In this document: in pieces, positions 25,386 through 33,108 of the stretch
How positions within the stretch are numbered: the stretch's first letter is position 1
Layout of the letters: each line of letters starts with the position of its first letter
NCBI GenBank assembly: GCA_034506175.1
Contig: JAPDQB010000006.1
Location: forward strand, 93,112 to 157,111
Direction of reading: 5' to 3'
Length of the DNA stretch: 64,000 nucleotides
Source of the DNA: a candidate division KSB1 bacterium
GTDB lineage: Bacteria > Zhuqueibacterota > Zhuqueibacteria > Zhuqueibacterales > Zhuqueibacteraceae
Program-made: the position numbers and the translations under genes
Notes under the pieces: generated by a model
Seen by the model: the letters and a program-made list of their open reading frames with translations, nothing else
The model's database searches: none
What the model was told of the DNA's origin: nothing

Positions 25386-25634
25386 GTGAATTCACCGCCT
25401 CTTAAATCGCTGCATCCAGAGAGTTCTCTAAACCAAACAAAGTTCAATCAATTTGGCAAAATGTCGAATCAAGAACTCATAGACTCTCTCCGACCAGGAC
25501 AACCTGGATCGCTCAAGGTTAGACCTGATGGAACGATGATTGATGGCCATCATCGAATAAAAATTCTTCGCGATCGAGGCGTCGATGTCGATTCATTACC
25601 GCGAGAGATTATACCGAAGAACCAACAATGTTGA
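25386..25634 (+). CDS. ParB-like small protein (DGHHR motif)
   Basis: Up to 82 aa from a GTG at 25386; an ATG at 25461 gives a 57-aa core that may be the true product. The core contains SLRPGQPGSLKV, RPDGTMIDGHHRI and VDVDSLPREII. The DGHHR segment resembles the ParB/sulfiredoxin-like fold, whose members bind or hydrolyse nucleotides. It is immediately followed by a protein phosphatase gene, nine bases downstream, suggesting a two-gene cassette. Function is unknown. Confidence 0.6.
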   Translation: MNSPPLKSLHPESSLNQTKFNQFGKMSNQELIDSLRPGQPGSLKVRPDGTMIDGHHRIKILRDRGVDVDSLPREIIPKNQQC

Positions 25635-25643
25635 GTAAACATC

Positions 25644-26162
25644 ATGACAACAGATCTCTATTGGGTTGAGGGGCCGTGGCTGGGACGGTTAGCGATCTCA
25701 TCCCGCCCACGCGGTGGTGATTGGCTTGAAGATGAAATTCGTTCTTGGCGGCGAGTTGATCTCGATGTGATTGTGTCATTGCTCACCAGCGATGAAATAG
25801 CCGATTTAGACTTGGCTCGGGAAGCAGAACTCTGTCACGCTCATGGCTTGCAATTTCTTTCTTTCCCGATTGTTGACCGCAGTGTCCCGTCTTCGCGAAA
25901 GGCTGCTTTGGATTTTGTAAGCACATTAGAAAAAGTTTTGGCTGAGGGAAAGCGCTTGCTCATTCACTGCCGGCAAGGAATTGGCCGGTCGGCATTGATA
26001 GCGGCTTGTCTTCTCGTCTTGTCCGGCTTGCAGCCGGAAACTGCTTTTCGGCGTGTGGGCACGGCGAGAGGCGTGTCAGTACCGGAAACACCTGAGCAGC
26101 AGAAATGGGTGATGGAATTTGCGCGACAGTTTACGACAAAGACGACAGTGGCAACATTATAG
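25644..26162 (+). CDS. Dual-specificity / tyrosine protein phosphatase
   Basis: Cysteine-based phosphatase of 172 aa. The P-loop HCRQGIGRSA supplies the catalytic Cys and Arg, and the upstream Asp in FPIVDRSVPS is in position to act as general acid. It looks catalytically competent and cytoplasmic. It forms a pair with the ParB-like gene and lies between mlaF and mlaD. Whether it acts on a transporter component or on the cassette partner cannot be told. Confidence 0.85.
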   Translation: MTTDLYWVEGPWLGRLAISSRPRGGDWLEDEIRSWRRVDLDVIVSLLTSDEIADLDLAREAELCHAHGLQFLSFPIVDRSVPSSRKAALDFVSTLEKVLAEGKRLLIHCRQGIGRSALIAACLLVLSGLQPETAFRRVGTARGVSVPETPEQQKWVMEFARQFTTKTTVATL

Positions 26163-26180
26163 AGAAAAGAGATTTAACAA

Positions 26181-27077
26181 ATGGAATACCGTTCACACGA
26201 AATCAAAGCCGGGGTTTTGGTCATCGTCGGGTTTCTCGTTTTCATCGCCTTTCTGGTGGCGATGGCAAAAATCGACTGGGAGAGAAAAGAGAAGTCATAC
26301 ACCGCGCGGTTCAGTTACATCGGCGGCATCGAACGCGGCTCGCTGGTGCGCTTTGGCGGTTTTTTAGTCGGCACGGTGACCGACGTTTACATCGCGCCGG
26401 ATGATAAAACCAAGCTCGAAATCAAGCTCACGGTCGATGATCGCACGCCGGTTCGAATCGACTCCGAGGCGTTTATGTCCTCCATCAATTTGATGGGCGA
26501 TTTTTACATTGAAATCACGACCGGCTCGCCGAGCGCCGAGCTTCTGCCGCCGGGAAGCGTTTTGCGCAGCCGCGATGTGCCATCATTCACGCAGCTCAGC
26601 GGGCCGCTGGCGGAAATGAGCGATCAGCTCGAAACGCTGTTGATCCGCGTCAACGATCTGTTGCGCGACGAGAACCGCGCGCACATTTCAAACCTGTTGG
26701 CGAATACCGATACGCTGCTGGACAAAAGCGCGGGAAATATCGCGAGCATCATCGCCAACATGAACACGCTGACCGTGCAACTGCAAGGCCTCGGCGGCAA
26801 GCTGGATAAAATGATGGCGAACAACACCAGCGTTTTGGAAACGACGTTGACGCAACTGAATGCGACACTGACGCGCGCCGACACCTTGTTGCTGGCGTTG
26901 AATCGCGCCACGCAATCGCTTGATGGCATGGTGACGCACAACCAGGCGGGTTTTTACGAGGCGATGCAAAATCTCCAGGATGCGACGCAGCATTTCGAGC
27001 AATTCAGCCGGTCGATCAAGGAACGCCCGTGGAATCTCGTGCGCAAATCCAACCCCCCGGAGCGGAAATTACCTTAA
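26181..27077 (+). CDS. mlaD: MlaD-family MCE-domain lipid-binding protein
   Basis: Substrate-binding component of the Mla transporter, 298 aa. One N-terminal transmembrane helix (AGVLVIVGFLVFIAFLVAM) anchors it in the inner membrane, followed by an MCE domain (ARFSYIGGIERGSLVRFGG to about residue 125) that forms the hexameric lipid ring. A long helical region with regular Leu/Asn spacing (about 140-275) probably forms a coiled-coil needle, longer than in E. coli MlaD and closer to PqiB/YebT-type or actinobacterial Mce proteins. It is followed by an auxiliary lipoprotein gene. The length of the helical part suggests a bridge across the periplasm. Confidence 0.92.
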   Translation: MEYRSHEIKAGVLVIVGFLVFIAFLVAMAKIDWERKEKSYTARFSYIGGIERGSLVRFGGFLVGTVTDVYIAPDDKTKLEIKLTVDDRTPVRIDSEAFMSSINLMGDFYIEITTGSPSAELLPPGSVLRSRDVPSFTQLSGPLAEMSDQLETLLIRVNDLLRDENRAHISNLLANTDTLLDKSAGNIASIIANMNTLTVQLQGLGGKLDKMMANNTSVLETTLTQLNATLTRADTLLLALNRATQSLDGMVTHNQAGFYEAMQNLQDATQHFEQFSRSIKERPWNLVRKSNPPERKLP

Positions 27078-27101
27078 AAACGATAAATAAAAAGAACGAA
27101 A

Positions 27102-27812
27102 ATGAAAACGACTCAAAAGGCGTGTTTATATCTTTCTGAAAGGATCCCTTTGCAATTCAAGAGAATTCTTAGGAACAAAAAAGCTTCCTTCGGAATGACA
27201 GGATGCTCAGCTTCCTGTTTGTTTTTTATCTTTTTCTCTTTTTTGCAGTCCTGCGGCGGCGTGCCGGAAACTTATTATTATACGCTGGCCTTCGAGCAGA
27301 GCGCGCCGCTCAACGACGGCCACACGCCGCTGCCGTTTGCGCTGGGCGTGGAAAAATTCCAATCGGAAACCATTTATGACGACGACCGCATCATTTATCG
27401 CGATTCGCCTTTTGAAGTCAAATATTATTTCTATCGCCGCTGGGTGGCGCCGCCGCGGCATCTGATCACCGAGAAAGTTTTGAGCTATCTTTCCGATGCC
27501 GGCCTGTTTGAAAAAGTTACAATGCATCCGTCCACCGTCAATGTGAAATATGTCTTGAGCGGCCGCCTGCTGGCGTTTGAAGAGTGGGATGAGCAAAACA
27601 CTTGGTACGGCAAAGTCGCTTTCCAAGCGAGTTTATACGAACCGGCGACCCGGCGCGTGGTTTGGACCGGCAGGTTTGAGCATCTCCAGCCGGTTGCCAA
27701 AAAAATTCCTTCCGCTGTTGTTGAAGCGATGAGTGTGAGCATGAAAAAATGTTTGGATGATTTGGTGCGTTCTCTTCGCAAAGAATTGAGTGGCCCCAAA
27801 ACGATTCCTTAG
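27102..27812 (+). CDS. ABC-transport auxiliary lipoprotein (PqiC-like)
   Basis: Outer-membrane lipoprotein candidate with lipobox FLQSCGG and a domain typical of ABC-type transport auxiliary components: YYYTLAFEQS, PFALGVEKFQSETIYDDDRI, and HLITEKVLSYLSDAGLF. Such proteins (PqiC, LetC-like) partner with MCE systems. From the ATG at 27102 the signal region is unusually long; an ATG at 27195 gives a compact lipoprotein signal starting MTGCSASCLFF. The stretch between the two starts overlaps a dispersed repeat. It closes the mla operon and is followed by a possible structured RNA. Confidence 0.85.
   Translation: MKTTQKACLYLSERIPLQFKRILRNKKASFGMTGCSASCLFFIFFSFLQSCGGVPETYYYTLAFEQSAPLNDGHTPLPFALGVEKFQSETIYDDDRIIYRDSPFEVKYYFYRRWVAPPRHLITEKVLSYLSDAGLFEKVTMHPSTVNVKYVLSGRLLAFEEWDEQNTWYGKVAFQASLYEPATRRVVWTGRFEHLQPVAKKIPSAVVEAMSVSMKKCLDDLVRSLRKELSGPKTIP
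27173..27205 (+). repeat. AACAAAAAAGCTTCCTTCGG repeat, copy 1
   Basis: GAACAAAAAAGCTTCCTTCG then GAATGACAGG. Similar copies are at 47388-47420 and 61575-61610. This copy lies in the 5' coding end of the auxiliary lipoprotein gene and contains the alternative start ATG. Confidence 0.6.
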
Positions 27813-27905
27813 TGGTTAAACCCGGCACCATTCAATGGGAAATAAAACGCAGCGAGATGAAAACTCTTGGTATGAAACTTGTGAGATTAATTTTTCAAGG
27901 ACATC

Positions 27906-28020
27906 GACGGAGGCCGGTAACTCCCCTAACCCCGGTCCGTCACCACTCTAATCGAAACCGAGCTTAATTGGCGTAGCCGACCAGCCCCTAGAAACGGTTA
28001 CTTCAAAGCTCGGTTTTTTA
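27906..28020 (+). ncRNA. Candidate structured RNA with terminator-like end
   Basis: Two paired elements lie in the 348-base gap between the mla operon and the Uma2 gene. The first pairs GACGGA (27906-27911) and CCGG (27914-27917) with CCGG and TCCGTC (27932-27941). The second has a perfect 10-base stem, AACCGAGCTT (27956-27965) with AAGCTCGGTT (28006-28015), closed over a 40-base internal region that contains a small GGC/GCC hairpin, and runs into a T-rich tail. A simple terminator would not need the large internal domain, so a small RNA or regulatory leader is possible. No known family was recognised. Confidence 0.4.
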
Positions 28021-28103
28021 TTTTGGGAAGAAGATTAGCCCGAGTGACTCACGTGTTTTGTAGAAAAGTGAATCATTCGGGTTATGTGTTTTGGAAAACG
28101 TTG

Positions 28104-28132
28104 TTGACAAAAAGAAGCGCGAGTTTTATATT
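28104..28132 (+). promoter_or_regulatory. Promoter of the Uma2 gene
   Basis: TTGACA at 28104-28109 and TATATT at 28127-28132 with a 17-base spacer, close to the sigma-70 consensus. It lies 29 bases upstream of the Uma2 start codon. Confidence 0.65.
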
Positions 28133-28160
28133 AGTGTCATGACCAAATGAATATTTTGCC

Positions 28161-28787
28161 ATGAGTGGCGTCATCACAAAAGATCAAGACCTCGAAACAC
28201 TGCCGCTTAGTTTTGATAATGAAGAAGCGTTTGAAGCTTGGTGCGACGAAGATATTCGCGCCGAATATTTAAGCGGGAAGGTGATTATGCATTCGCCGGC
28301 TGGAACTGTTCACGAGAAATCCGTTCATTGGCTTAGCACGCTTTTGGAGCTTTTTATCGCTCGCGATGAGTTGGGAGAACTTTTTGGATCGAATACACAA
28401 CTTCGTCTATCTACGGGTAGACGACGCTTGGCGGATTTGTCTTTTGTGACAAAAGATCGTCTTAATATTGTTTATCCAACTTATATTGATGGCGCGCCAG
28501 ACATTGTTATCGAGTTCGTCTGCGAAGAAAGCACGGTACGTGATTGGCGGGAAAAGTATTGGGAATACGAAACTGCAGGTGTAAAAGAGTATTGGGTGAT
28601 TGACCAGCGCTTGGAAAGAATGGATCTTTATATTCTTGGTGAAGATAAAAAATACATTGCGGCGCAAGAGCAAGCTGGAAAACTGTTATCAAAAGTTTTG
28701 CCGGGCTTTTGGCTGAGGCCGGAATGGTTTTGGCAACAACCTTTGCCAAACGTTCGTGCAATTGCTGGTGAAATCGAAATTATGTGA
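28161..28787 (+). CDS. Uma2-family (DUF820) putative endonuclease
   Basis: A 208-aa protein of the Uma2 family, which adopts the PD-(D/E)XK nuclease fold. The expected residues are seen in RRLADLSFV (Asp), PDIVIEFVCEES (Asp and Glu) and the following Arg/Lys-rich helix REKYWEYETAGVKEYWVID. These proteins are frequent in mobile or accessory contexts; their biological role is unclear. It has its own promoter and a rho-independent terminator, so it is a single-gene unit. Nuclease activity is predicted from fold only. Confidence 0.88.
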   Translation: MSGVITKDQDLETLPLSFDNEEAFEAWCDEDIRAEYLSGKVIMHSPAGTVHEKSVHWLSTLLELFIARDELGELFGSNTQLRLSTGRRRLADLSFVTKDRLNIVYPTYIDGAPDIVIEFVCEESTVRDWREKYWEYETAGVKEYWVIDQRLERMDLYILGEDKKYIAAQEQAGKLLSKVLPGFWLRPEWFWQQPLPNVRAIAGEIEIM

Positions 28788-28814
28788 TTCTCTTGACATG
28801 TCTTGAATTGAAAG

Positions 28815-28842
28815 GCCTCGATACTTCGAGGCTTTTTGTTTT
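28815..28842 (+). terminator. Rho-independent terminator after Uma2
   Basis: Perfect 7-base stem GCCTCGA (28815-28821) and TCGAGGC (28826-28832) with a four-base loop, followed by TTTTTGTTTT. Confidence 0.85.
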
Positions 28843-28897
28843 CACCACAATAAATTCGGCGCTGGCGCGTTTATTTTAACAAACGGTCGACCGCAAA

Positions 28898-29423
28898 ATG
28901 TTTTTAGACGATTCCGAATTGATTCGGGCCTGCCAAAACGGCAACGAGAAAGCGTTCGCATCAAGGATATTTTCAGAATGACGAGGAAGCGCTCGTCACA
29001 GCTGTCGATTATCAAAACGCCACCGACGCCGAGGTGGAAAAAGCCGGGTTGGGGCGATTGATCGAAAAAGCCTTGCTGCAACTGCCGGCGAAGCCGCGCG
29101 AAGTTTTTCTGCAGCGGCAGCACGGCGAGCTGCGTTTCAAGAAAATCGCCGAATTCGAGCGCCAGAGCCGGGAATTAGCCGGCTCTTATTCTAAAGCTCA
29201 AGACGAGGCCGCGCGCAAAACGCTTCGCGCCAATCTGGCCGAGATCGTAACGAAGCTTTTTGATTTGCGCGAGCAAAACCGGCAAGAAGAAGTGAGACGG
29301 ATGGAAACAGATTTGAAACGGCTGAAAGATACGCTGGCGCCACGCCAGAAAAATCGCGCCAATATCATCGAGCGGCGGATTCAACAATTGACCGGCGAGG
29401 CCGGCGCGATGGAATGGGAGTAG
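28898..29423 (+). pseudogene. Fossil ECF sigma / anti-sigma operon
   Basis: An ATG at 28898 opens the start of an ECF sigma factor (MFLDDSELIRACQNGNEKAF), which breaks near 28960. In another frame the sequence resumes as the end of a sigma factor: QNDEEALVTAVDYQNATDAE and a region 4 helix with LLQLPAKPREVFLQRQHGEL and KKIAEF. This then runs without a stop into a charged coiled coil (ERQSRELAGSYSKAQDEA to GEAGAMEWE) resembling the C-terminal part of an anti-sigma or periplasmic repressor protein. Most of regions 2-3, and the junction between sigma and anti-sigma, are missing. The best reading is two internal deletions that collapsed a two-gene operon. Confidence 0.65.
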
Positions 29424-29696
29424 GAAAGCAGATCGAGCGAGCTGCCGTTTAGAGTGTGGAGCAACTTCAAATTTTCGTATGATTTTACAATTTTTTGTTC
29501 TACATTCTACGCCTTCGCCCGAAACAGTACAAAAACGATGCACCAAGCGGTACGAATTTTCGCAGCGACGAAGCAGTTTGCCATAAAATCTGCGAAATCT
29601 CTGTTCAGATTCTCGGCAAGAAACTTGCTGTATGCAACAAGGTTATTTCCAATTTGTCCGGAAAGATTTTCAACATGAGGAGGTTTCTCGTCGGAC

Positions 29697-31523
29697 GTGT
29701 GTGATCAGATCGCTGTGACGGCCGCGCATTGCCAGTGCGCGACGAAGGTAGCTGTCTTTTCCCATGATGACCACAAGCGGAAAAAAAGTTTTCATCCGCT
29801 GAGGCTCATATCGTGGCGGGGAATCTTTTTGCCCTGGCCGCAGATCATCGCAACGATTATTTTTTTGCTGGGCACCGCCGGCAACCTTTTGGCGCAGGAG
29901 CAAAACCCGCCGGCGGCGGTGATGGATTCTGTCGCGATCAAATGGAGTGAAGAAACCGCTTATCAAATCGACCGGCTGCGGCTGTTGCGCTGGGTGCGGG
30001 CGCATCAGAACACCAGCGCCAAAGAGGTTCTCGTTAAAATTTTGGATCTGATCACCGAAGCCGATGGTTTCGCTCGTCAGCGCGATTATCTCACCGCGCA
30101 GTTGCTTCTCGACAACGCCGAGGAATTGACCAGGCTGCTTCCCGAATCAACGCCGGGAGCGGAGCGAGTGGAATCCCCAGAAGCGCCGGCTGCGGCCTCC
30201 GAATGGCGGCGCGAAATTCTGTTCGGCGTCGATCTCTGGCGGCAGCAATATGAGCTGGGCGCTTTTTCTGCGGATACGATTTTTTCCGATGGCAACCCTT
30301 TTGTCGGTTTGCGCATCAGCTTGAACCACGATCCCGCCGCGAAACTGTACGCGCAAAAATCAAAGCTCCTCACGGATCGAAAGATTTCGGAAAATCGCGC
30401 CTTGAAATTCGATGCGTATGCACTGCTCAAATCCAGCCGCGATTATTTCAGCGGCGAGCTGGAATTCAATGCGCGGCAGCCGCTGGGCAACGGCTCATAT
30501 TGGCGCCTCCAAAACCGCTTGGAAGGAACCAGCTATCATCGCGATTTCGATTTGCAGTATTGGCAAAATATCACCTCGGCTTTGGCGGTGGCCGATCTCA
30601 GCAGGAATTTTCGTTTCGAAGTGGCGGATGAATTCCGCCTGCGGCGTTATCGCGAGCAAAACGATTTCTATCCGAATTACATTCAAAACCGCGCCGCTTT
30701 TGGCGTGGTTTTCAATTCCGGTTACACGACGCGGCTGGATTCGCGGTACAACTACATCGTGCAGGCGCATGATCTTTGCCCTTCGCATGATTATCTCGAG
30801 CATCGCGTCGAAACCTCGGTTTTCCAAAGCAGCGCGGCAAACTCGGCGGTGGCGCTGGAAAATATCTGGCGTCAGCGAATTTATCCCAACACCCCCATGG
30901 GCGACACCTGCCGCAATTCCTATCAGAAAACGTATCAAGAGGAATACGCCCGCGCCGATTTGCGGCTGGGTTTGGTCGATGATCTCGCGCTGCGCATCGA
31001 AGGCGATTTTGTTTTGCGCCAATATCAAACCCCGAGCGATTCGATTCCGGACTTTCTGGGAGCCACCGTCAATCCGCAATTGCAGCTCAGCCTCTCTTCG
31101 AGCCTGCAAATCCGGCTGGGGTATCTCTACGCGTTGCGTGTGTACGATGACAACATCATTCAACAGCCACGCTCAACTGTCGCTGCGACAGCCGCGGCCT
31201 TCCCTTTTTATGAAGATTATTATTCACACGGTTTCACGCTGGGCATCGATCTGATTCGCAGCGACGGGCTTTTGCTCAGCGTCAGTGAAAATTTTGAAAT
31301 GCGCACCTACCCGAATGCGAGGGCCAACCAATTTTCCGACTTGGGCCTGTACTCCTACAGCGACCGCAACATCAATTCCGTTCTGTTGTTTTTCTCGTGG
31401 ACTTTTCGGCCGCGCTGGCAGGCGAACATGCTGGCCAATTTTGACAACGACTACAGCCGCGTGGAAAACCAAAGCGATTCCCGCAACACGCTTTTCTCCA
31501 TCGACCTCGCCTACTCCTTTTGA
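29697..31523 (+). CDS. Putative outer-membrane beta-barrel protein
   Basis: Exported protein of up to 608 aa. A hydrophobic signal (IIATIIFLLGTAGNLLAQ) ends around residue 68 if the GTG at 29697 is used; a later start is likely but not decided by a ribosome site. A helical segment follows (about 75-150), then many alternating strands rich in Tyr, Arg and Asp, ending in SIDLAYSF with a terminal Phe as in outer-membrane barrels. No family is recognised. The 273 bases upstream contain an AGGAGG at about 29678 but no gene that can be supported. Confidence 0.65.
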   Translation: MCDQIAVTAAHCQCATKVAVFSHDDHKRKKSFHPLRLISWRGIFLPWPQIIATIIFLLGTAGNLLAQEQNPPAAVMDSVAIKWSEETAYQIDRLRLLRWVRAHQNTSAKEVLVKILDLITEADGFARQRDYLTAQLLLDNAEELTRLLPESTPGAERVESPEAPAAASEWRREILFGVDLWRQQYELGAFSADTIFSDGNPFVGLRISLNHDPAAKLYAQKSKLLTDRKISENRALKFDAYALLKSSRDYFSGELEFNARQPLGNGSYWRLQNRLEGTSYHRDFDLQYWQNITSALAVADLSRNFRFEVADEFRLRRYREQNDFYPNYIQNRAAFGVVFNSGYTTRLDSRYNYIVQAHDLCPSHDYLEHRVETSVFQSSAANSAVALENIWRQRIYPNTPMGDTCRNSYQKTYQEEYARADLRLGLVDDLALRIEGDFVLRQYQTPSDSIPDFLGATVNPQLQLSLSSSLQIRLGYLYALRVYDDNIIQQPRSTVAATAAAFPFYEDYYSHGFTLGIDLIRSDGLLLSVSENFEMRTYPNARANQFSDLGLYSYSDRNINSVLLFFSWTFRPRWQANMLANFDNDYSRVENQSDSRNTLFSIDLAYSF

Positions 31524-31628
31524 TTTTCCGCGGGCGGCGCCGCAACTTTGCCCGCGCTTTTGCGTTAATAAATTCGCCTTGTTAAAAGTTCACGCGGCTT
31601 CGCTTTTAAGAACCAAGGAGAGTCAATT

Positions 31629-32333
31629 ATGGAAGACAATAAAACGCGTTTGATGATTGCCGGCGCGCTGATCGTCATCGGCCTGTTGTCGCTGTTGAAC
31701 AATTTCGATCTTTTCCAGCTCCGCGAAGAATACGTGCTCAGCCTCATATTCGCCGCCACCGGGCTGGTGCTGGTGCAGCACGGCCGGACCACGCCGCGCA
31801 AATGGACGTATTATCTTGGCAGCGCGTTTGTTCTCGTCGGCGTGATTATTTTTATCGCGGAAAACCGCCTGCTGCCGGATGAAATGATCGGCACGCTGTG
31901 GCTGTGGCTCATCGCCGGCATTCTGTATCGGGTTTATCTGCGCGACCGCAACAAGCATTGGTGGGTTTTGCTCTTCGTCGGCCCGCTGTTTACCATCGGC
32001 TTGGTGGTTTTGCTCGAAGGATTTCGTCTATTGCGCGGCGACACCATCGGTGTTTTGATCATGTTGGGTTTCGCCGCCACCTTCGGATATATTTACACCC
32101 TGCGCTCGCCGGAGCGAAAATTGGATTGGGCCAAATTTCCCGCCGCGGTATTCTTCCTGATCGGCGTCTTTATTATGCCGACCAACGAGCTTCGCGGCGC
32201 GATACCGTTTGTCATCTCCGGACTGTTCATTCTCACTGGAAGCTACATGATTTACCGAACCGTGCGCGCGGATTTCGGCTCCTCCAAACAGGATCCGCCC
32301 AACATGCCGACGGAATTGCCGCAGATGAGTTGA
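31629..32333 (+). CDS. Multi-helix membrane protein (LiaF/DUF5668-like)
   Basis: A 234-aa integral membrane protein with seven or eight hydrophobic helices arranged as short hairpins (LMIAGALIVIGLLSLLNNF, YYLGSAFVLVGVIIFIAEN, WVLLFVGPLFTIGLVVLLEG). The repeats resemble the membrane part of LiaF-like and DUF5668 proteins, often linked to envelope stress. The N-terminus is MEDNKTRLM after a clear AAGGAGAG ribosome site. No enzymatic motif is seen. Function unknown. Confidence 0.7.
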   Translation: MEDNKTRLMIAGALIVIGLLSLLNNFDLFQLREEYVLSLIFAATGLVLVQHGRTTPRKWTYYLGSAFVLVGVIIFIAENRLLPDEMIGTLWLWLIAGILYRVYLRDRNKHWWVLLFVGPLFTIGLVVLLEGFRLLRGDTIGVLIMLGFAATFGYIYTLRSPERKLDWAKFPAAVFFLIGVFIMPTNELRGAIPFVISGLFILTGSYMIYRTVRADFGSSKQDPPNMPTELPQMS

Positions 32334-32722
32334 TCATGGCCTGCCTTGTGTTCACGTGCGGTTTACCCAAGCCATGTGTTGAATAGCCCGGACATACTGC
32401 CTGCTGATAAGATGCCGGCGCCATATTTACCACGCGGCATTACTCGAGTGCCGTAATTGTTCTTGACATTTCCCCCACAAATCATTATATAATACAGAAA
32501 CCAACGGACGTTGCCGCCTGATCAAACGTTGTTCGTTCGAATTGAGGCTCTTTGAACAAAAATCTCCCTGGTTCACCCACAGAATGGTAATCCCCCTGAA
32601 TTGAGTTCAAAAAATTTTATTTTCACGGGAATTTCTATTTCAGTGGGCGGAATCTTTTGGTTTTGTTCATTTCGCCAAAATCCTACGGGTTCACATAACC
32701 TCCTACCAAGGAATCGACGCGG
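32334..32722 (+). promoter_or_regulatory. Intergenic region with promoter and long leader
   Basis: A 389-base gap with no supportable gene. TTGACA at 32463-32468 is followed by the AT-rich box TATATAAT (32486-32493), giving a spacer of 17 or 19. This would leave an untranslated leader of about 220 bases before the lipoprotein gene at 32723. The leader contains CCCAC/GTGGG and other short dyads but no recognisable riboswitch. Confidence 0.5.
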
Positions 32723-33055
32723 ATGTTTCGTTTTCCAAGGGTGTTGTTTTTTGCTTTCTTGATCACGGTTTTTTTCTTCTCCTGCCGCGCCGCCCAACGC
32801 TCATCTGCGCCGGCCCAAACATTCGTCGGCGAGGTTTATGTTATTGGCAACATGCCCTTCACCAGACTCGCCCTCAAAATCGATCAACAACAAACGTATG
32901 TGCTGGATTGTCCCAAAGAAGTGGAAAACGTGTTGATGCAGCATCAAGGCCAAACCGTCAAAATACTCGCCCGACCCGGCGAAAAAACCCCGGAAGGCAA
33001 TTCGCTCAAAGTCATCAGCGCGGAGATTTTACAAGAGCAATCGTCACAAAATTGA
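32723..33055 (+). CDS. Small lipoprotein with OB-like domain
   Basis: A 110-aa exported protein. The signal FFAFLITVFFFSC supplies a lipobox cysteine at about residue 21. The mature part is a compact beta-rich domain (FVGEVYVIGNMPFTRLALKI, TYVLDCPKEVENVL, TVKILARPG) with the look of a small OB-type fold. No catalytic motif is visible. It precedes the metallopeptidase gene by 53 bases and could be cotranscribed with it from the promoter at 32463. Confidence 0.65.
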   Translation: MFRFPRVLFFAFLITVFFFSCRAAQRSSAPAQTFVGEVYVIGNMPFTRLALKIDQQQTYVLDCPKEVENVLMQHQGQTVKILARPGEKTPEGNSLKVISAEILQEQSSQN

Positions 33056-33108
33056 TTTCGTCTTTGAATGGACCGAATCTTTTCAACCTTTTATTCACGG
33101 AGGATTTT

